A DNA stretch of 64,000 bases from Megaleporinus macrocephalus (Eukaryota; Chordata; Actinopteri; Characiformes; Anostomidae). This document shows, in pieces, positions 1 to 10,905 of this stretch. The position numbers and the translations under genes were made by a program. Position 1 is the stretch's first letter; every line of letters starts with the position of its first letter. The stretch lies in assembly GCA_021613375.1 (NCBI GenBank), contig CM038709.1, positions 39,081,656-39,145,655 on the forward strand, written 5' to 3'. The notes beneath the pieces are model-generated. The model was not told the origin of the DNA and did no database searches. It saw only the letters and a list, made by a program, of their open reading frames with translations.

Positions 1-560
1 CCGGATCATTATGTCTCGTTGCTCCATCTCCCAGTAATTATCGAGCATGAAAGTGTACGGGACTTCCACAGACGGGCAGAAAGGTCACGCGGAGAAAGTT
101 TGCCGCTGGAATTTGTCAGCCGGCTCATTTACAACGAGAACGGCTGACAAGCCAGCGCGCTCATTGCTCACCATCAGGGTGATTCATGCGCCGATGTCCG
201 TTAAAAAGGCTTAATGCCGCTGCGCCTGGGATTTTTTTTCTTTTTCCTTTGCTTTCATTTTCATTCATCCCGTCTGTGCCTACAGGTGGCCCCGGGCTGT
301 TCAGGGATGAAATTAAGGGGACGCAAGTTTTTGGGTTTTGGAATTTGGTTGACGTGCATTACAGAGTGAGCAGTGATGTGCTCGGAACAGCAGGATATTC
401 ACTTCCCCTCGTCGTCTCACACCGGGAAGCTGAGTCTTTTACAATGAGAGGATCAGCCAGCGTTCCCACACCATCTGAATGAACGCAGTTCATCAAAGAT
501 CCGCGCCAAGCAGGCCTGACGTTGTGAATGAGTCATGTTTCATCATCAATGAATTCACAC
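1..560. other. Intron segment; candidate conserved noncoding element
   Basis: This is non-repetitive sequence of mixed composition, upstream of the first visible rab3gap1 exon and so presumably intronic. The part from about 60 to 240 has the balanced GC, CpG-containing, homopolymer-poor look of vertebrate conserved noncoding elements. A 98-codon open frame at 186-482 matches no rab3gap1 segment I know and has no splice context, so I do not call it a gene. Conservation is inferred from appearance only; no alignment was possible. Confidence 0.25.
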
Positions 561-636
561 CGAGTTAATTCTGTCAGTGAGCTTCTTCAGTACTGATGAC
601 TTTTTTTTAGATGCTCTGTGTATGAAAACAATCAGA

Positions 637-960
637 AGTTTGGGGTCACGTGCCATATTCACTGTCTATGTTAATATATCGTTGCTGTTCAATGAAAAAC
701 ATGTATCTCAATTTTGGTTAATTTTGAGTTTTCTACATCATTTGAACACATCAATGGTTGTTTACATTGTGTAAAAATTTAATGATGAAAGGACCAATAG
801 AAATGCTCCAAAAAATCTTGGAAGAACTTCTGGTTCCATTGACTTACATTGAAAGTAAAGGATGTTTTTGGTCTCTCCTGTAAAGTTGATATTTTGTAGA
901 TACTTGATTTTCATTGGACAGTGGTGATATATTATATGCACTGATAACAATGCAGAGTGT
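637..960. repeat. Interspersed repeat, family X copy 1
   Basis: This segment shares blocks with sequences near 11556-12029 and 49560-50065. Examples are the phrases AGTTTGGGGTCAC, GGACCAATAGAAATGCTC, TTCCATTGACTTACATTGAA and TTTTCATTGGACAG. In the 11.6 kb copy the central blocks are inverted relative to this copy, while the end blocks keep their orientation. That suggests a palindromic element of the Tc1/MITE type. No coding capacity is visible and the family name is unknown to me. Confidence 0.55.
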
Positions 961-1060
961 TGATTTTAGTTTTAGAACTGTTCACCACAGAGTACATTTT
1001 AGGATGTTTTGCTTCAAAGACCATGTGATCTTATGTAATTATGCTGATTATCCTTATTAT

Positions 1061-2748
1061 TAGAGATGGAAGGATCGATCGGCTATGTATCGGTATCGGA
1101 CAATTTTTTATCCGAATATGTGATCGGCCGATATTTCTCTAATTTAGCCAATCCCGAGAGCCGGTCGATGGCGTTATTTTTCTGTATTTCCAGCTAGTAA
1201 GAACCCCCTCCGGCCAGCTCCCTGCAATTCCTATCTGAACCACTAGGTGGAAATACACACCCTTTCATTTTTCACAGACTGACTAAAGCAGTGGTGTCAC
1301 GAGAAAGCATACTCTTATAGAAAACCTGTCGTCTGTCTGGCAGTGTTTTACCGTATGTGACGCAGACTCATCCAGGACATTTTTAAAATTAGTTAAATCA
1401 GCGTGTCTCGTGGGCGAACCAGGACAAAGACATTTAACTCTACTAATCTGATACAGCACTGTACACAGCTGAATACAGTGAGTATCAGTAAACAGCAGAG
1501 CTAGCACGCGCAGCTAACACAAAACAAATAACCCAGAACACCATACAGACCAGATCTGACCGGTACGAACAGAACAGCAGCAACAATTCAAGATCTACAT
1601 TTAATGATTACAAATAGTCGTTTAAAATAACAGAGTCTGTGTTTAATGACTGCAGTTTTTACTACATTTATTTAATTAGCTTTTTTCGTTTTAAATTAAG
1701 GGTCTAAATGTAATGATCGCAGTATTTTAGTATGACCATGTTTAATGACTTGCTTGGCTAATAACTCATTCTCAGCCCATATTACGAACCTGACTCGGTC
1801 ATGCAGATACATTCTCCACAACATCAGACGCATCCGACCCTTCCTCTCTCAGGAGGCCTCCCAGGTGCTCGTCCAGTCTCTTGTCATTTCAAGGCTCAAC
1901 TACTGCAACTCACTCCTGGCTGGTCTTCCTCTGCAGGCCATCAGGCCCTTACAACTGATCCAGAATGCAGCAGCACGGCTCGTCTTCAATCTTCCCAAGT
2001 TCACTCATGTCACTCCACTGCTGCGCTCCCGTCACTGGCTTCCTGTAGCTGCTCACATTCAGTTTAAAGTTCTGATGCCTACAAAGCCAAGAATGGACCA
2101 GCTCCTCCTGACCTTATGGCAATGGTCAAAAGTCGAACCGCACCTCGAGCCCTTCGCGCTTCAAGTACGGCTCGGCTTGACCCGCCATCACTTAAGAGCC
2201 CAGATGGTGGAACGAACTTCCACTGGCTGTCCGAACAGCGAACTCTCTCGCGGTCCTCAAACACAGACTGAAGACCACCGTCTCTTTGTAAAGCACTTAT
2301 AAACACTAATACTAAAGTACTGGTATAAACTGTAATTGCACTTGATCTTCTAGGAGCACTGGCTAAGTAATGCACTTGTACTGTATGTAGTCTTGTATTT
2401 ATTCTCTTCTCTGTAGGTGTTCCAGTCTTGCTAGGTATTGCGTTGTCTTGTTTCTAGGTATCAGCACTGGCCCTGTGTTTATGGCAGTGTTTGAGTTTAA
2501 GAGTAGTTTGGACTTAATCCTGTTTGTACTAGATAGAGATTCATACTCTAACCAACACAAAGCACTTTTGTAAGTCACTCTGGATAAGAGCGTCTGCTAA
2601 ATGCCATAAACGTAAACGTAAATAACTACATGTAGCCCTGCCGTGGCATATAGCCCCGCCCTCTATCGATATCGGCTATCGGCCAATCGCGCTGAAAGGT
2701 GATTTGCGATCGGAATCGGCCTCAAAAACGCTGATCGGTCCATCTATA
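1061..2748 (+). mobile_element. hAT-type non-autonomous element, copy A, split by an L2 insertion
   Basis: Imperfect terminal inverted repeats (TAGAGATGGAAGGATCG at the left, the complement of GATCGGTCCATCTATA at the right) bound an element rich in TATCGGTATCGG-like motifs. The flanking octamers are CTTATTAT (1053-1060) and GTTATTAT (2749-2756), 7 of 8 matching. An 8-bp target duplication is the hAT superfamily signature. Two further copies lie at 3843-4649 and, inverted, at 30458-30930. This copy was interrupted by an L2 LINE end at 1767-2620. No transposase frame is visible. Confidence 0.7.
1767..2620 (+). mobile_element. 5'-truncated L2-type LINE, 3' end of reverse transcriptase
   Basis: The + strand translates to the C-terminal segment of an L2-clade reverse transcriptase. 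Recognisable pieces are SRLNYCNSLLAGLP, LQLIQNAAARLV and the region around HWLPVAAHIQFKVLM, after which the frame shifts. The 3' end carries the typical fish L2 tail, TAAGAGCGTCTGCTAAATG, followed by a short CGTAAA repeat. The 7-bp direct repeat AATAACT lies at 1760-1766 and 2621-2627. It is 5'-truncated, frameshifted and inactive, and sits inside the hAT-type copy A. Confidence 0.85.
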
Positions 2749-3413
2749 GTTATTATATATAAATATGATCTTTATTTTTGCTTTGATATATACTCTCCAC
2801 TGGATATTGGTTGATATTGGTTGATATTGATATCGGTTGTGTCCTGTAACGTAATTCTCAATGCTGTGCAGCTTTTAACTCATTCTAGAATCTTCTCAGC
2901 TCTTGTCCTCATTCCAGACACGTGCAGAATGCCCTACATTTTATTTACAGCTTAAATGAAACCAGTCGTTCTCCAATACTCTAATACAGCAGGGGTGCCC
3001 AAACAATTTTTCAAAGGGGGCCAGATTGCACAATATCAAAATAGCTGAGGGCCGGTCCGTCTTTCCAAAAGTATTATTCATAAATTATATAAAACCCTGT
3101 ATTCAAAATATGATAAAAAAACACATGTACAGAATGATGAAAAATTAATTAACCAATTAATTACATTTTACTGTAACTGCAGCAGCAGCAGGAAATCAAC
3201 AAAGTAAACAGTGTTACAACGTACAGCACATTCAGTCTGAACATGTTCTGAACAACATTTCAGCATCGAGTATCTTCAGTGTTTCTCCTGTAGACTGTAT
3301 ATCACTCAGTCAACGCATCACCAAACCTACAGCAATAACAGCAAGTCTTATATTTCTTAACTCAAATAATCTATTATGGAATGGAAAACCTTTCTCTGAT
3401 GGTGAGGTTCTCT

Positions 3414-3522
3414 GCAGTGTTACTGATGTGGTGGTGGTGTGTTAGTGTGTGTTGTGCTGGTTTGAGTGGATCAGACACAGCAGGGCTGCTGGAGTGTTTA
3501 AACACCTCAGTGTCACTGCTTA
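3414..3522. repeat. One-arm fragment of the foldback (hairpin) repeat
   Basis: The phrases GTGGTGGTGTGTTAGTGTGT, GAGTGGATCAGACACAGCAG and AACACCTCAGTGTCACTG match one arm of the long inverted-repeat element at 17617-18095 and 34893-35465. Only one arm is present here, so it cannot fold on its own. Confidence 0.6.
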
Positions 3523-3842
3523 GCAATTAGGTTCTCCTGCACCCTACGTGCCCTGAAGAGCAGTTGCTGCTGTGAGAGCAGTTCTCTGTCCTCTCGTCCC
3601 CTGAGTGTTTACTGTATTGTTCAGGCTCTGTTTCATAATGTCTCTGGATATTTAACTCTTTCATTACTGAGGTAGTGTCTTGGCATAAGAGACACGCGCA
3701 TTTGCAGCGTCTCTCTACTAAATATTATTCTGACGTCTCTCTTATCGCCGGTTCTCACTTTGTGCTTTTTATGGCGTAGCCATCACTGCATGCCGTTCTG
3801 TAAATTCAGGAGCCCAGTCAGGAAAATAATGGATGTTGGAAG

Positions 3843-4649
3843 TAGAGATAAAAGGATCGATTGGCTACGTATTGGTATCGGACGGTTTTTAATCAAAATA
3901 TGTGATCGGCCGATATTTCTCCAATATAGCCGATCCCGAGAGCCGATTGATGGCGTTAAACCAGTGAGCCTAATTTCTGTATTTACAGCTAGCGTTTCAT
4001 CCAGGAAGAGGAGCCCTCCTTAAAACCTGCTCCGGCCAGCTCCCTGCAATTTCTATCTGAACCACTAGGTGGAAATACACAGGCTTTCGTTTTCCACAGA
4101 CTGACTAAAGCAGCGGCCTCACAAGAACAGTTTAGGCGTTCACCGCATGCGCTGCTAGAAAACATCGTCCGTCTGGCAGTTTGTTACCGTATGTGACGCA
4201 GACTCATCCAGGGCGTTTTTAAAATGTGTAAAATCACTGTGTCTCGTGGGGAAACCAAAGACTTTTAACACTACTAATCTGATACCACACTTAGAAGTAC
4301 ACCACGTGGCTGAATACAGTGAGTATCAGTAAACAGCAGAGCTAGCACGCGCAGCTAGCACAAAACAAATAGCCCAGAACACCATACAGACCAGATCTGA
4401 CCGGTACGAACAGAACAGCAGCAACAATTCAAGATCTACATTTAATGATTACAGTTTTTGTTTAAAATAACGGAGTCTGCGTTTAATGACTGCAGTTTTG
4501 ACTACGTTTATTTAATTTGCTTTTTTGGTTTTAAATTACATGTAGCCCTGCCGTGGCATATAGCCCCGCCCTCGATCGGTTTGGCAATCGCGCTGAATGG
4601 TGAGCAGCGATCGGAATCGGCCTCAAAAACGCTAATCGGTCCATCTCTA
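3843..4649 (+). mobile_element. hAT-type non-autonomous element, copy B
   Basis: It begins TAGAGATAAAAGGATCGATTGG, ends CGGTCCATCTCTA, and is colinear with copy A minus the L2 insertion. It is nested in the older hAT-like element spanning 2990-4793. The flanking octamers GTTGGAAG and GTCTTAAG match only weakly (5 of 8), so the target duplication has decayed or the limits are slightly off. Confidence 0.65.
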
Positions 4650-5091
4650 GTCTTAAGTTTAGATAACTTTGATTGCTAGCACAGCGGTGAAGCGTACTAT
4701 ACGTTTATGTACTGCTGCCCCCATCAGGTGAAAGGAATAATTGCTGCCGGGCCACCAATAATGTATTCTTACGAGAGATGCTGTGGACCCCTGCTATACA
4801 GTGTGGTGCCAAAGTTGGTGACCACTCTGTATTCATTTAATTTCTATTCAAAACAATCATGAAGTACAAGCTGTTTATATTTTTTTTATTAGTGTTGGGA
4901 AAAAATATGAACTGAACTGAAAATGACCCAGAACAGCTAAATGTATGTATATGTATTTATGTTTTTATCTAAATCTCTGTATGAAATATTTTCAGTATTT
5001 CTTTGTTACCTTTAAAAACTTTCTCAAGGAAACCCACAGCCACATCTTTGAAGTTTTAGTCTCACTAGTTAATCATGTTTCATGCTTGTTA

Positions 5092-6698
5092 CAGTGCCCT
5101 CCATAATTATTGGCACCCCTGGTTAAGATGTGTTCTTTAGCTTCTAATAAATTGAGGGTTTTTTTAAATAATATAGGACCACGATGGAAAAAAGAGCAAA
5201 ATCCAACCTTTATCTCAAGTGCATTTATTCAGTAGGAAAGAAATCCCACATTAAGAAATAATTGTTTAACATCAAATAATGTGTGCCACAATTATTAGCA
5301 CCCCTGATGTTAATACTTTGTACAACCCCCCTTTGCCAACAAAACAGCACCTAATCTTCTCCTATAATGTTTCACAAGATGGGAGAACACAGAAAGAGGT
5401 ATCTTCGACCATTCCTCTTTGCACAATCTCTCTAAATCATCCAGCGACCTGGGTCCTCTCCTCTGCACTCTCCTCTTCAGCTCACCCCACAGGTTTTCAA
5501 TGGGGTTAAGGTCTGGGGACTGAGATGGCCATGGGAGGAGCTTGATTCTGTGTGTGGTCAACCATTTCTGTGTATATCTTGCCATATGTTTAGGGTCATT
5601 ATCTTGCTGAAAGACCCAGTGACGACCCATCTTCAGCTTTCGGGCAGAAGCCACCAGATTTTGTTTTAAAATGTCCTGGTATTTCAAAGCATTCATGATG
5701 CCATGCACCCTAACAAGGTTCCCTGGGCCTTTGGAAGAAAAGCAGGCCCACAGCATCACTGATCCTCCCCCGTATTTCACAGTGGACATGAGGTGCTTTT
5801 CTGCATACTCAGCTCTTGTGTTACGCCAGACCCACTTACAGCATTTGTTGCCAAAAAGCTCTATCTTTGTTTCATCTGACCAAAGCACACGGTCCCAGTT
5901 GAAGTTCCAGTACTGCTTAGCAAACTCCAAACGTTTACGTCTATGATTGTGAGTGAGAAAAGGTTTTTTCCGTGCATGCCTCCCAAACAGCTTGTTGGTG
6001 TGTAGATAGCGTCTGATGTTTGTTTTGGAGACTTCGTGACCCCAAGATGCTACCATTTGTTGCAGTTCCGTAACAGTGAGCTTTGGAGAACTTTTTATTT
6101 CTCTTATCATCCTCCTCACTGTGCGTGGTGGCAAAATAAACTTGCGTCCTCGTCCAGACTTGTTTACCACTGTTCCAGTTGCTTTAAACTTCTTAATAAT
6201 TCCTCTGACAGTAGATACGGACAGGTGTAGGCGAGTGGCTATTTTCTTGTAGCCATTGCCTGACCTGTGAAGGTCAACACACATCTGCCTTACTTGAATG
6301 CTATGTTCCTTTGTCTTTCCCATGTTGAAGAGAAATGGCCTCTGTGTCACGTCATAATTATACCCCAGGGAAACAGGAAGTTGTGAATTGCTAATTAAAT
6401 GTTCCTACATACTTTGATTAACTTCGTAAACTACTGTAGAAGTGACAGAAATTCTTTAATTACATTTATTTCCTAAGAATTGTTAGGGGTGCCAATAATT
6501 GTGGAACAGGTGATTTTATGAAGAAATATTATTTCTTAGTCAGGGATTTTATTTTCCCCCTAAAACTCCACTTGAGTTAAAGGTTACATTTTTCTACACT
6601 TTTCAGTGTGACAGTATGTTTCCACAATAAAAACTGAATTTATTTTAAGGCTTTTGACACATCTTAACCAGGGGTGCCAATAATTATGGAGGGCACTG
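5092..6698 (-). mobile_element. Complete Tc1-like transposon with IR/DR-type terminal repeats
   Basis: The element is about 1.6 kb, the usual Tc1 length, and is flanked by TA on both sides (5090-5091 and 6699-6700). Terminal inverted repeats are about 210 bp. Each carries an outer repeat (CAGTGCCCTCCATAATTATT) and an inner partial repeat near 5281-5305 and 6484-6508, the two-repeat-per-end layout known from Sleeping Beauty-like elements. The outer 40 or so bases of both ends match nearly perfectly. It encodes a single uninterrupted transposase on the - strand. It sits in a rab3gap1 intron in antisense orientation and looks young. Confidence 0.93.
5310..6323 (-). CDS. Tc1/mariner-type transposase, DD34E, apparently intact
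   Basis: This is a cut-and-paste DNA transposase that would bind the terminal repeats of its own element and insert at TA. I chose the ATG giving MGKTKEHS, the usual start for the family (337 residues). An in-frame ATG nine codons upstream at 6350 would give 346. Numbered from MGKTK, residues 1-110 form the paired-like double helix-turn-helix region with a GRGRK motif at 57-61. The catalytic triad is D150 (in WSDET), D241 (in QQDNDPKH) and E276 (in PDLNPIENLW), with 34 residues between the second D and the E. No internal stop or frameshift is present and the C-terminus is complete. All motifs needed for function are visible. Whether it is expressed or active cannot be told from sequence. Confidence 0.95.
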   Translation of the reverse strand: MGKTKEHSIQVRQMCVDLHRSGNGYKKIATRLHLSVSTVRGIIKKFKATGTVVNKSGRGRKFILPPRTVRRMIREIKSSPKLTVTELQQMVASWGHEVSKTNIRRYLHTNKLFGRHARKKPFLTHNHRRKRLEFAKQYWNFNWDRVLWSDETKIELFGNKCCKWVWRNTRAEYAEKHLMSTVKYGGGSVMLWACFSSKGPGNLVRVHGIMNALKYQDILKQNLVASARKLKMGRHWVFQQDNDPKHMARYTQKWLTTHRIKLLPWPSQSPDLNPIENLWGELKRRVQRRGPRSLDDLERLCKEEWSKIPLSVFSHLVKHYRRRLGAVLLAKGGCTKY

Positions 6699-6700
6699 TA

Positions 6701-7296
6701 TAATCTAAGGAGTCCTAATTACCAGTTTAGATATATCGGGCTGGAAGTCCTTGCTGTTACACCAGTTTCATTGTTGTTATTTTCCCCCAAAGTTCAGTCC
6801 CAAGAAGTTGGTTAAGCATTTTTTTTGCTACTCGCTGTCAAAATGATGTCAACACACATTCAGTGTTTTATCCATTCACACTGACAGGATGGATGTAGAT
6901 GTTGTTAGAAAATTAAGCAAGAGTGGAGCTTGATGTGTATTTATGTGTGATGGGGACAGTTTTGGTACTCTAGCATGTCTTCCAGGTGGTTATTAGGAAT
7001 GTTATTTTCTATTTTGCTTTTATTTCATATTTTTGTCTTAATTTCCTGCTTCCGTATACAAGTGTCTTCCATCTGATCTTCTCTAGAAGCTTCTCCTAAA
7101 CTGTTGTACTTAAAGGTTGTTTTGACTGCAGATTAAATAAAAGCAGGGATTCGGTCTCACAGCCCTGGAGACTCGAGGGTTGAGTGTTCACGCTTTGCTG
7201 TATGTGTGTTGTCGTCTGTCTGTGAGTTTTTTGTTGGATGTTAAATTGTGCTTTTGAACAACCCAGCATCTGTCCGTGTGTGCTGAACTCCCACAG
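6701..7296 (+). other. rab3gap1 intron segment before the first visible exon
   Basis: This is non-repetitive intron sequence with no recognised element. It ends in a splice acceptor, CTGAACTCCCACAG, directly before the exon at 7297. Confidence 0.6.
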
Positions 7297-7524
7297 GCGG
7301 CCAATCCCGGCTGTTCTCTGGAGGACTTTGTGCGCTGGTACTCCCCGAGAGACTACGTGGAGGAGGAGGTGACTGATGAGACGGGCCAGACGGTCGTCCG
7401 CGGCAACCTAAGTGCCAGGATGAATATCCCGGGCAACATGTGGGTGGAGGCCTGGGAAACGGCCAAGGCCACGCCGGCACGCAGACAGAGGAGGCTGTTT
7501 GACGACACTAAAGAGGCAGAGAGG
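7297..7524 (+). CDS. rab3gap1: Rab3 GTPase-activating protein catalytic subunit, first visible exon
   Basis: Rab3GAP1 pairs with Rab3GAP2. The complex stimulates GTP hydrolysis by Rab3 proteins at synaptic and secretory membranes and acts as an exchange factor for Rab18 at the endoplasmic reticulum; loss in humans causes Warburg Micro syndrome. This exon encodes 76 residues, starting AANPGCSLEDFVRWYSPRDY and ending LFDDTKEAER, which I recognise as the conserved catalytic region. The acceptor is CCCACAG and the donor AGG|GTAACA, phase 0 at both ends, joining perfectly to VLHYLAVQKPAD in the next exon. Counting back from the C-terminus, the arginine of NLSARM (codon 7417-7419) lines up with the human catalytic Arg728 (inference). 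The remaining N-terminal two thirds of the gene lie upstream of the window. Confidence 0.96.
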
Positions 7525-7733
7525 GTAACAACCTTCAGTCTATTCATCCTTTTGCAGGTTATGAGTGTGGACTTGTCAGTGGGTTGTTTTAGTTGTAGGA
7601 TATAAAAGAGACTCACTGGCGTTTCCAGAAATAAGGTTTTTATAGGCTTTTATTGTGAAATCATAGACACACCAGTAACATTTCCAGTGAATACATAACG
7701 CTTTACAACTGCATTCATCAGGTATTATACATC

Positions 7734-10700
7734 TACACTACCAGTCAAACGTTTTAGATACACTACCAGCCAAACGTTTTAATACACTACCAGCCAAACG
7801 TTTTAGTACACTACCAGCCAAACGTTTTAGTACACTACCAGCCAAACGTTTTAGTACACTACCAGCCAAACATTTTAGTACACTACCAGCCAAACGTTTT
7901 AGTACACTACCAGCCAAACATTTTAGTACACTACCAGCCAAACGTTTTAGATACACTACCAGCCAAACGTTTTAATACACTACCAGCCAAACGTTTTAGA
8001 AACACTACCAGCCAAACGTTTTAGTACACTACCAGCCAAACATTTTAGTACACTACCAGCCAAACGTTTTAGATACACTACCAGCCAAACGTTTTAATAC
8101 ACTACCAGCCAAACGTTTTAATACACTACCAGCCAAACGTTTTAGATACACTACCAGCCAAACATTTTAGATACACTACCAGCCAAACATTTTAGTACAC
8201 TACCAGCCAAACATTTTAGTACACTACCAGCCAAACATTTTAGTACACTACCAGCCAAACGTTTTAGATACACTACCAGCCAAACATTTTAGATACACTA
8301 CCAGCCAAACATTTTAGTACACTACCAGCCAAACATTTTAGTACACTACCAGCCAAACATTTTAGTACACTACCAGCCAAACATTTTAGTACACTACCAG
8401 CCAAACGTTTTAGTACACTACCAGCCAAACGTTTTAGTACACTACCAGCCAAACATTTTAGTACACTACCAGCCAAACATTTTAGTACACTACCAGCCAA
8501 ACATTTTAGTACACTACCAGCCAAACGTTTTAATACACTACCAGCCAAACGTTTTAGTACACTACCAGCCAAACGTTTTAGTACACTACCAGCCAAACAT
8601 TTTAGTACACTACCAGTCAAACGTTTTAGTACACTACCAGCCAAACGTTTTAGTACACTACCAGCCAAACGTTTTAGATACACTACCAGTCAAACGTTTT
8701 AGATACACTACCAGTCAAACGTTTTAGTACACTACCAGCCAAACGTTTTAGATACACTACCAGTCAAACGTTTTAGATACACTACCAGTCAAACGTTTTA
8801 GAACACTACCAGTCAAACGTTTTAGTACACTACCAGCCAAACGTTTTAGTACACTACCAACCAAACGTTTTAGTACACTACCAGCCAAACGTTTTAGATA
8901 CACTACCAGTCAAACGTTTTAGTACACTACCAACCAAACGTTTTAGTACACTACCAGCCAAACGTTTTAGATACACTACCAGTCAAACGTTTTAGTACAC
9001 TACCAGTCAAACGTTTTAGTACACTACCAGCCAAACGTTTTAGTACACTACCAGCCAAACATTTTAGTACACTACCAGCCAAACGTTTTAGATACACTAC
9101 CAGTCAAACGTTTTAATACACTACCAGCCAAACGTTTTAGTACACTACCAGTCAAACGTTTTAGTACACTACCAGTCAAACGTTTTAGTACACTACCAGC
9201 CAAACGTTTTAGTACACTACCAGCCAAACGTTTTAGTACACTACCAGTCAAACGTTTTAGTACACTACCAGTCAAACGTTTTAGTACACTACCAGTCAAA
9301 CGTTTTAGTACACTACCAGCCAAACGTTTTAGTACACTACCAGCCAAACGTTTTAGATACACTACCAGTCAAACGTTTTAGCACACTACCAGCCAAACGT
9401 TTTAGTAGACTACCAGTCAAACGCTTTAGTACACTACCAGTCAAACGTTTTAGATCACTACCAGTCAAACGTTTTAGTACACTACCAGCCAAACGTTTTA
9501 GATACACTACCAGTCAAACGTTTTAATACACTACCAGCCAAACGTTTTAGATACACTACCAGTCAAACGTTTTAGTACACTACCAGCCAAACGTTTTAGA
9601 TACACTACCAGCCAAACGTTTTAGATACACTACCAGTCAAACGTTTTAATACACTACCAGCCAAACGTTTTAGTACACTACCAGCCAAACGTTTTAATAC
9701 ACTACCAGCCAAACGTTTTAGTACACTACCAGTCAAACGTTTTAGTACACTACCAGCCAAACGTTTTAGTACACTACCAGTCAAACGTTTTAGTACACTA
9801 CCAGCCAAACGTTTTAGTACACTACCAGCCAAACGTTTTAGATACACTACCAGTCAAACGTTTTAGATACACTACCAGTCAAACGTTTTAGATACACTAC
9901 CAGTCAAACGTTTTAGTACACTACCAGCCAAACATTTTAGATACACTACCAGTCAAACGTTTTAGATACACTACCAGTCAAACGTTTTAAATACACTACC
10001 AGCCAAACGTTTTAGATACACTACCAGTCAAACGTTTTAGTAGACTACCAGTCAAACGTTTTAGTACACTACCAGCCAAACGTTTTAGTACACTACCAAC
10101 CAAACGTTTTAGTACACTACCAGCCAGACGTTTTAGATCACTACCAGTCAAACGTTTTAGATACACTACCAGCCAAACGTTTTAGATACACTACCAGTCA
10201 AACGTTTTAGTACACTACCAACCAAACGTTTTAGTACACTACCAGCCAAACGTTTTAGATACACTACCAGTCAAACGTTTTAGTACACTACCAGTCAAAC
10301 GTTTTAGTACACTACCAGCCAAACGTTTTAGTACACTACCAGCCAAACGTTTTAGATACACTACCAGTCAAACGTTTTGATACACTACCAGTCAAACGTT
10401 TTAGATACACTACCAGTCAAACGTTTTAGATACACTACCAGTCAAACGTTTTAGTACACTACCAACCAAACGTTTTAGTACACTACCAGTCAAACGTTTT
10501 AGTACACTACCAGTCAAACGTTTTAGTACACTACCAGTCAAACGTTTTAGAACACTACCAGTCAAACGTTTTAGTACACTACCAACCAAACGTTTTAGTA
10601 CACTACCAACCAAATGTTTTAGTACACTACCAACCAAACGTTTTAGATACACTACCAGTCAAACGTTTTAGATCACTACCAGTCAAACGTTTTAGTACAC

Positions 10701-10905
10701 CACCAGCCAAACGTTTTAGTACACTACCAGTCAAACGTTTTAGATCACTACCAGCCAAACCTTTTAGTACACTACCAGTCAAACGTTTTAGATACACTAC
10801 CAGCCAAACGTTTTAGTACACTACCAGCCAAACGTTTTAGTACACTACCAGCCAAACGTTTTAGTACACTACCAGCCAAACGTTTTAGTACACTACCAGC
10901 CAAAT
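7734..10905. repeat. 24/25-bp minisatellite, about 130 copies
   Basis: A tandem array of a unit containing CACTACCAGCCAAACGTTTT. The basic period is 24 bp, and 25 bp where an extra A gives TTTTAGATACAC. Variants include AGCC/AGTC/AACC, CAAACG/CAAACA and TTTTAG/TTTTAA. Because 24 is a multiple of three, long - strand frames appear with the octapeptide LKRLAGSV; these are artefacts of the repeat. The unit resembles the end of fish Tc1-like elements (CACTACCAGTCAAA...). The array lies in the intron between the exons at 7297 and 14924. Confidence 0.97.

Larger units (their letters stand above)
2990..4793. mobile_element. hAT (Charlie-like) non-autonomous element containing nested copy B
   Basis: The left end CAGGGGTGCCCAAAC is a classic hAT-type terminus. 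The right end, read inverted, begins CAGGGGTCCACAGC. Subterminal GGGCCGG and CCGGGCC blocks also mirror each other. The flanking octamers TAATACAG (2982-2989) and CTATACAG (4794-4801) match at 6 of 8 positions. A fragment of a foldback repeat (about 3414-3522) and the element at 3843-4649 lie inside it. No transposase frame survives. Confidence 0.6.

Noticed and set aside
186..482. 98-codon frame with a hydrophobic start, like a signal peptide
   Set aside because: No match to rab3gap1 or another known gene, single short frame inside intronic sequence.
7738..10652. Long - strand frames encoding repeated LKRLAGSV octapeptides
   Set aside because: They follow directly from a 24-bp tandem repeat without stops; no start context, signal or homology supports a protein.
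7734..10905. CRISPR-like regular repeat array (also 48772-49324 and 56851-57755)
   Set aside because: The repeats are head-to-tail with no unique spacers, in vertebrate DNA without cas genes; they are minisatellites.
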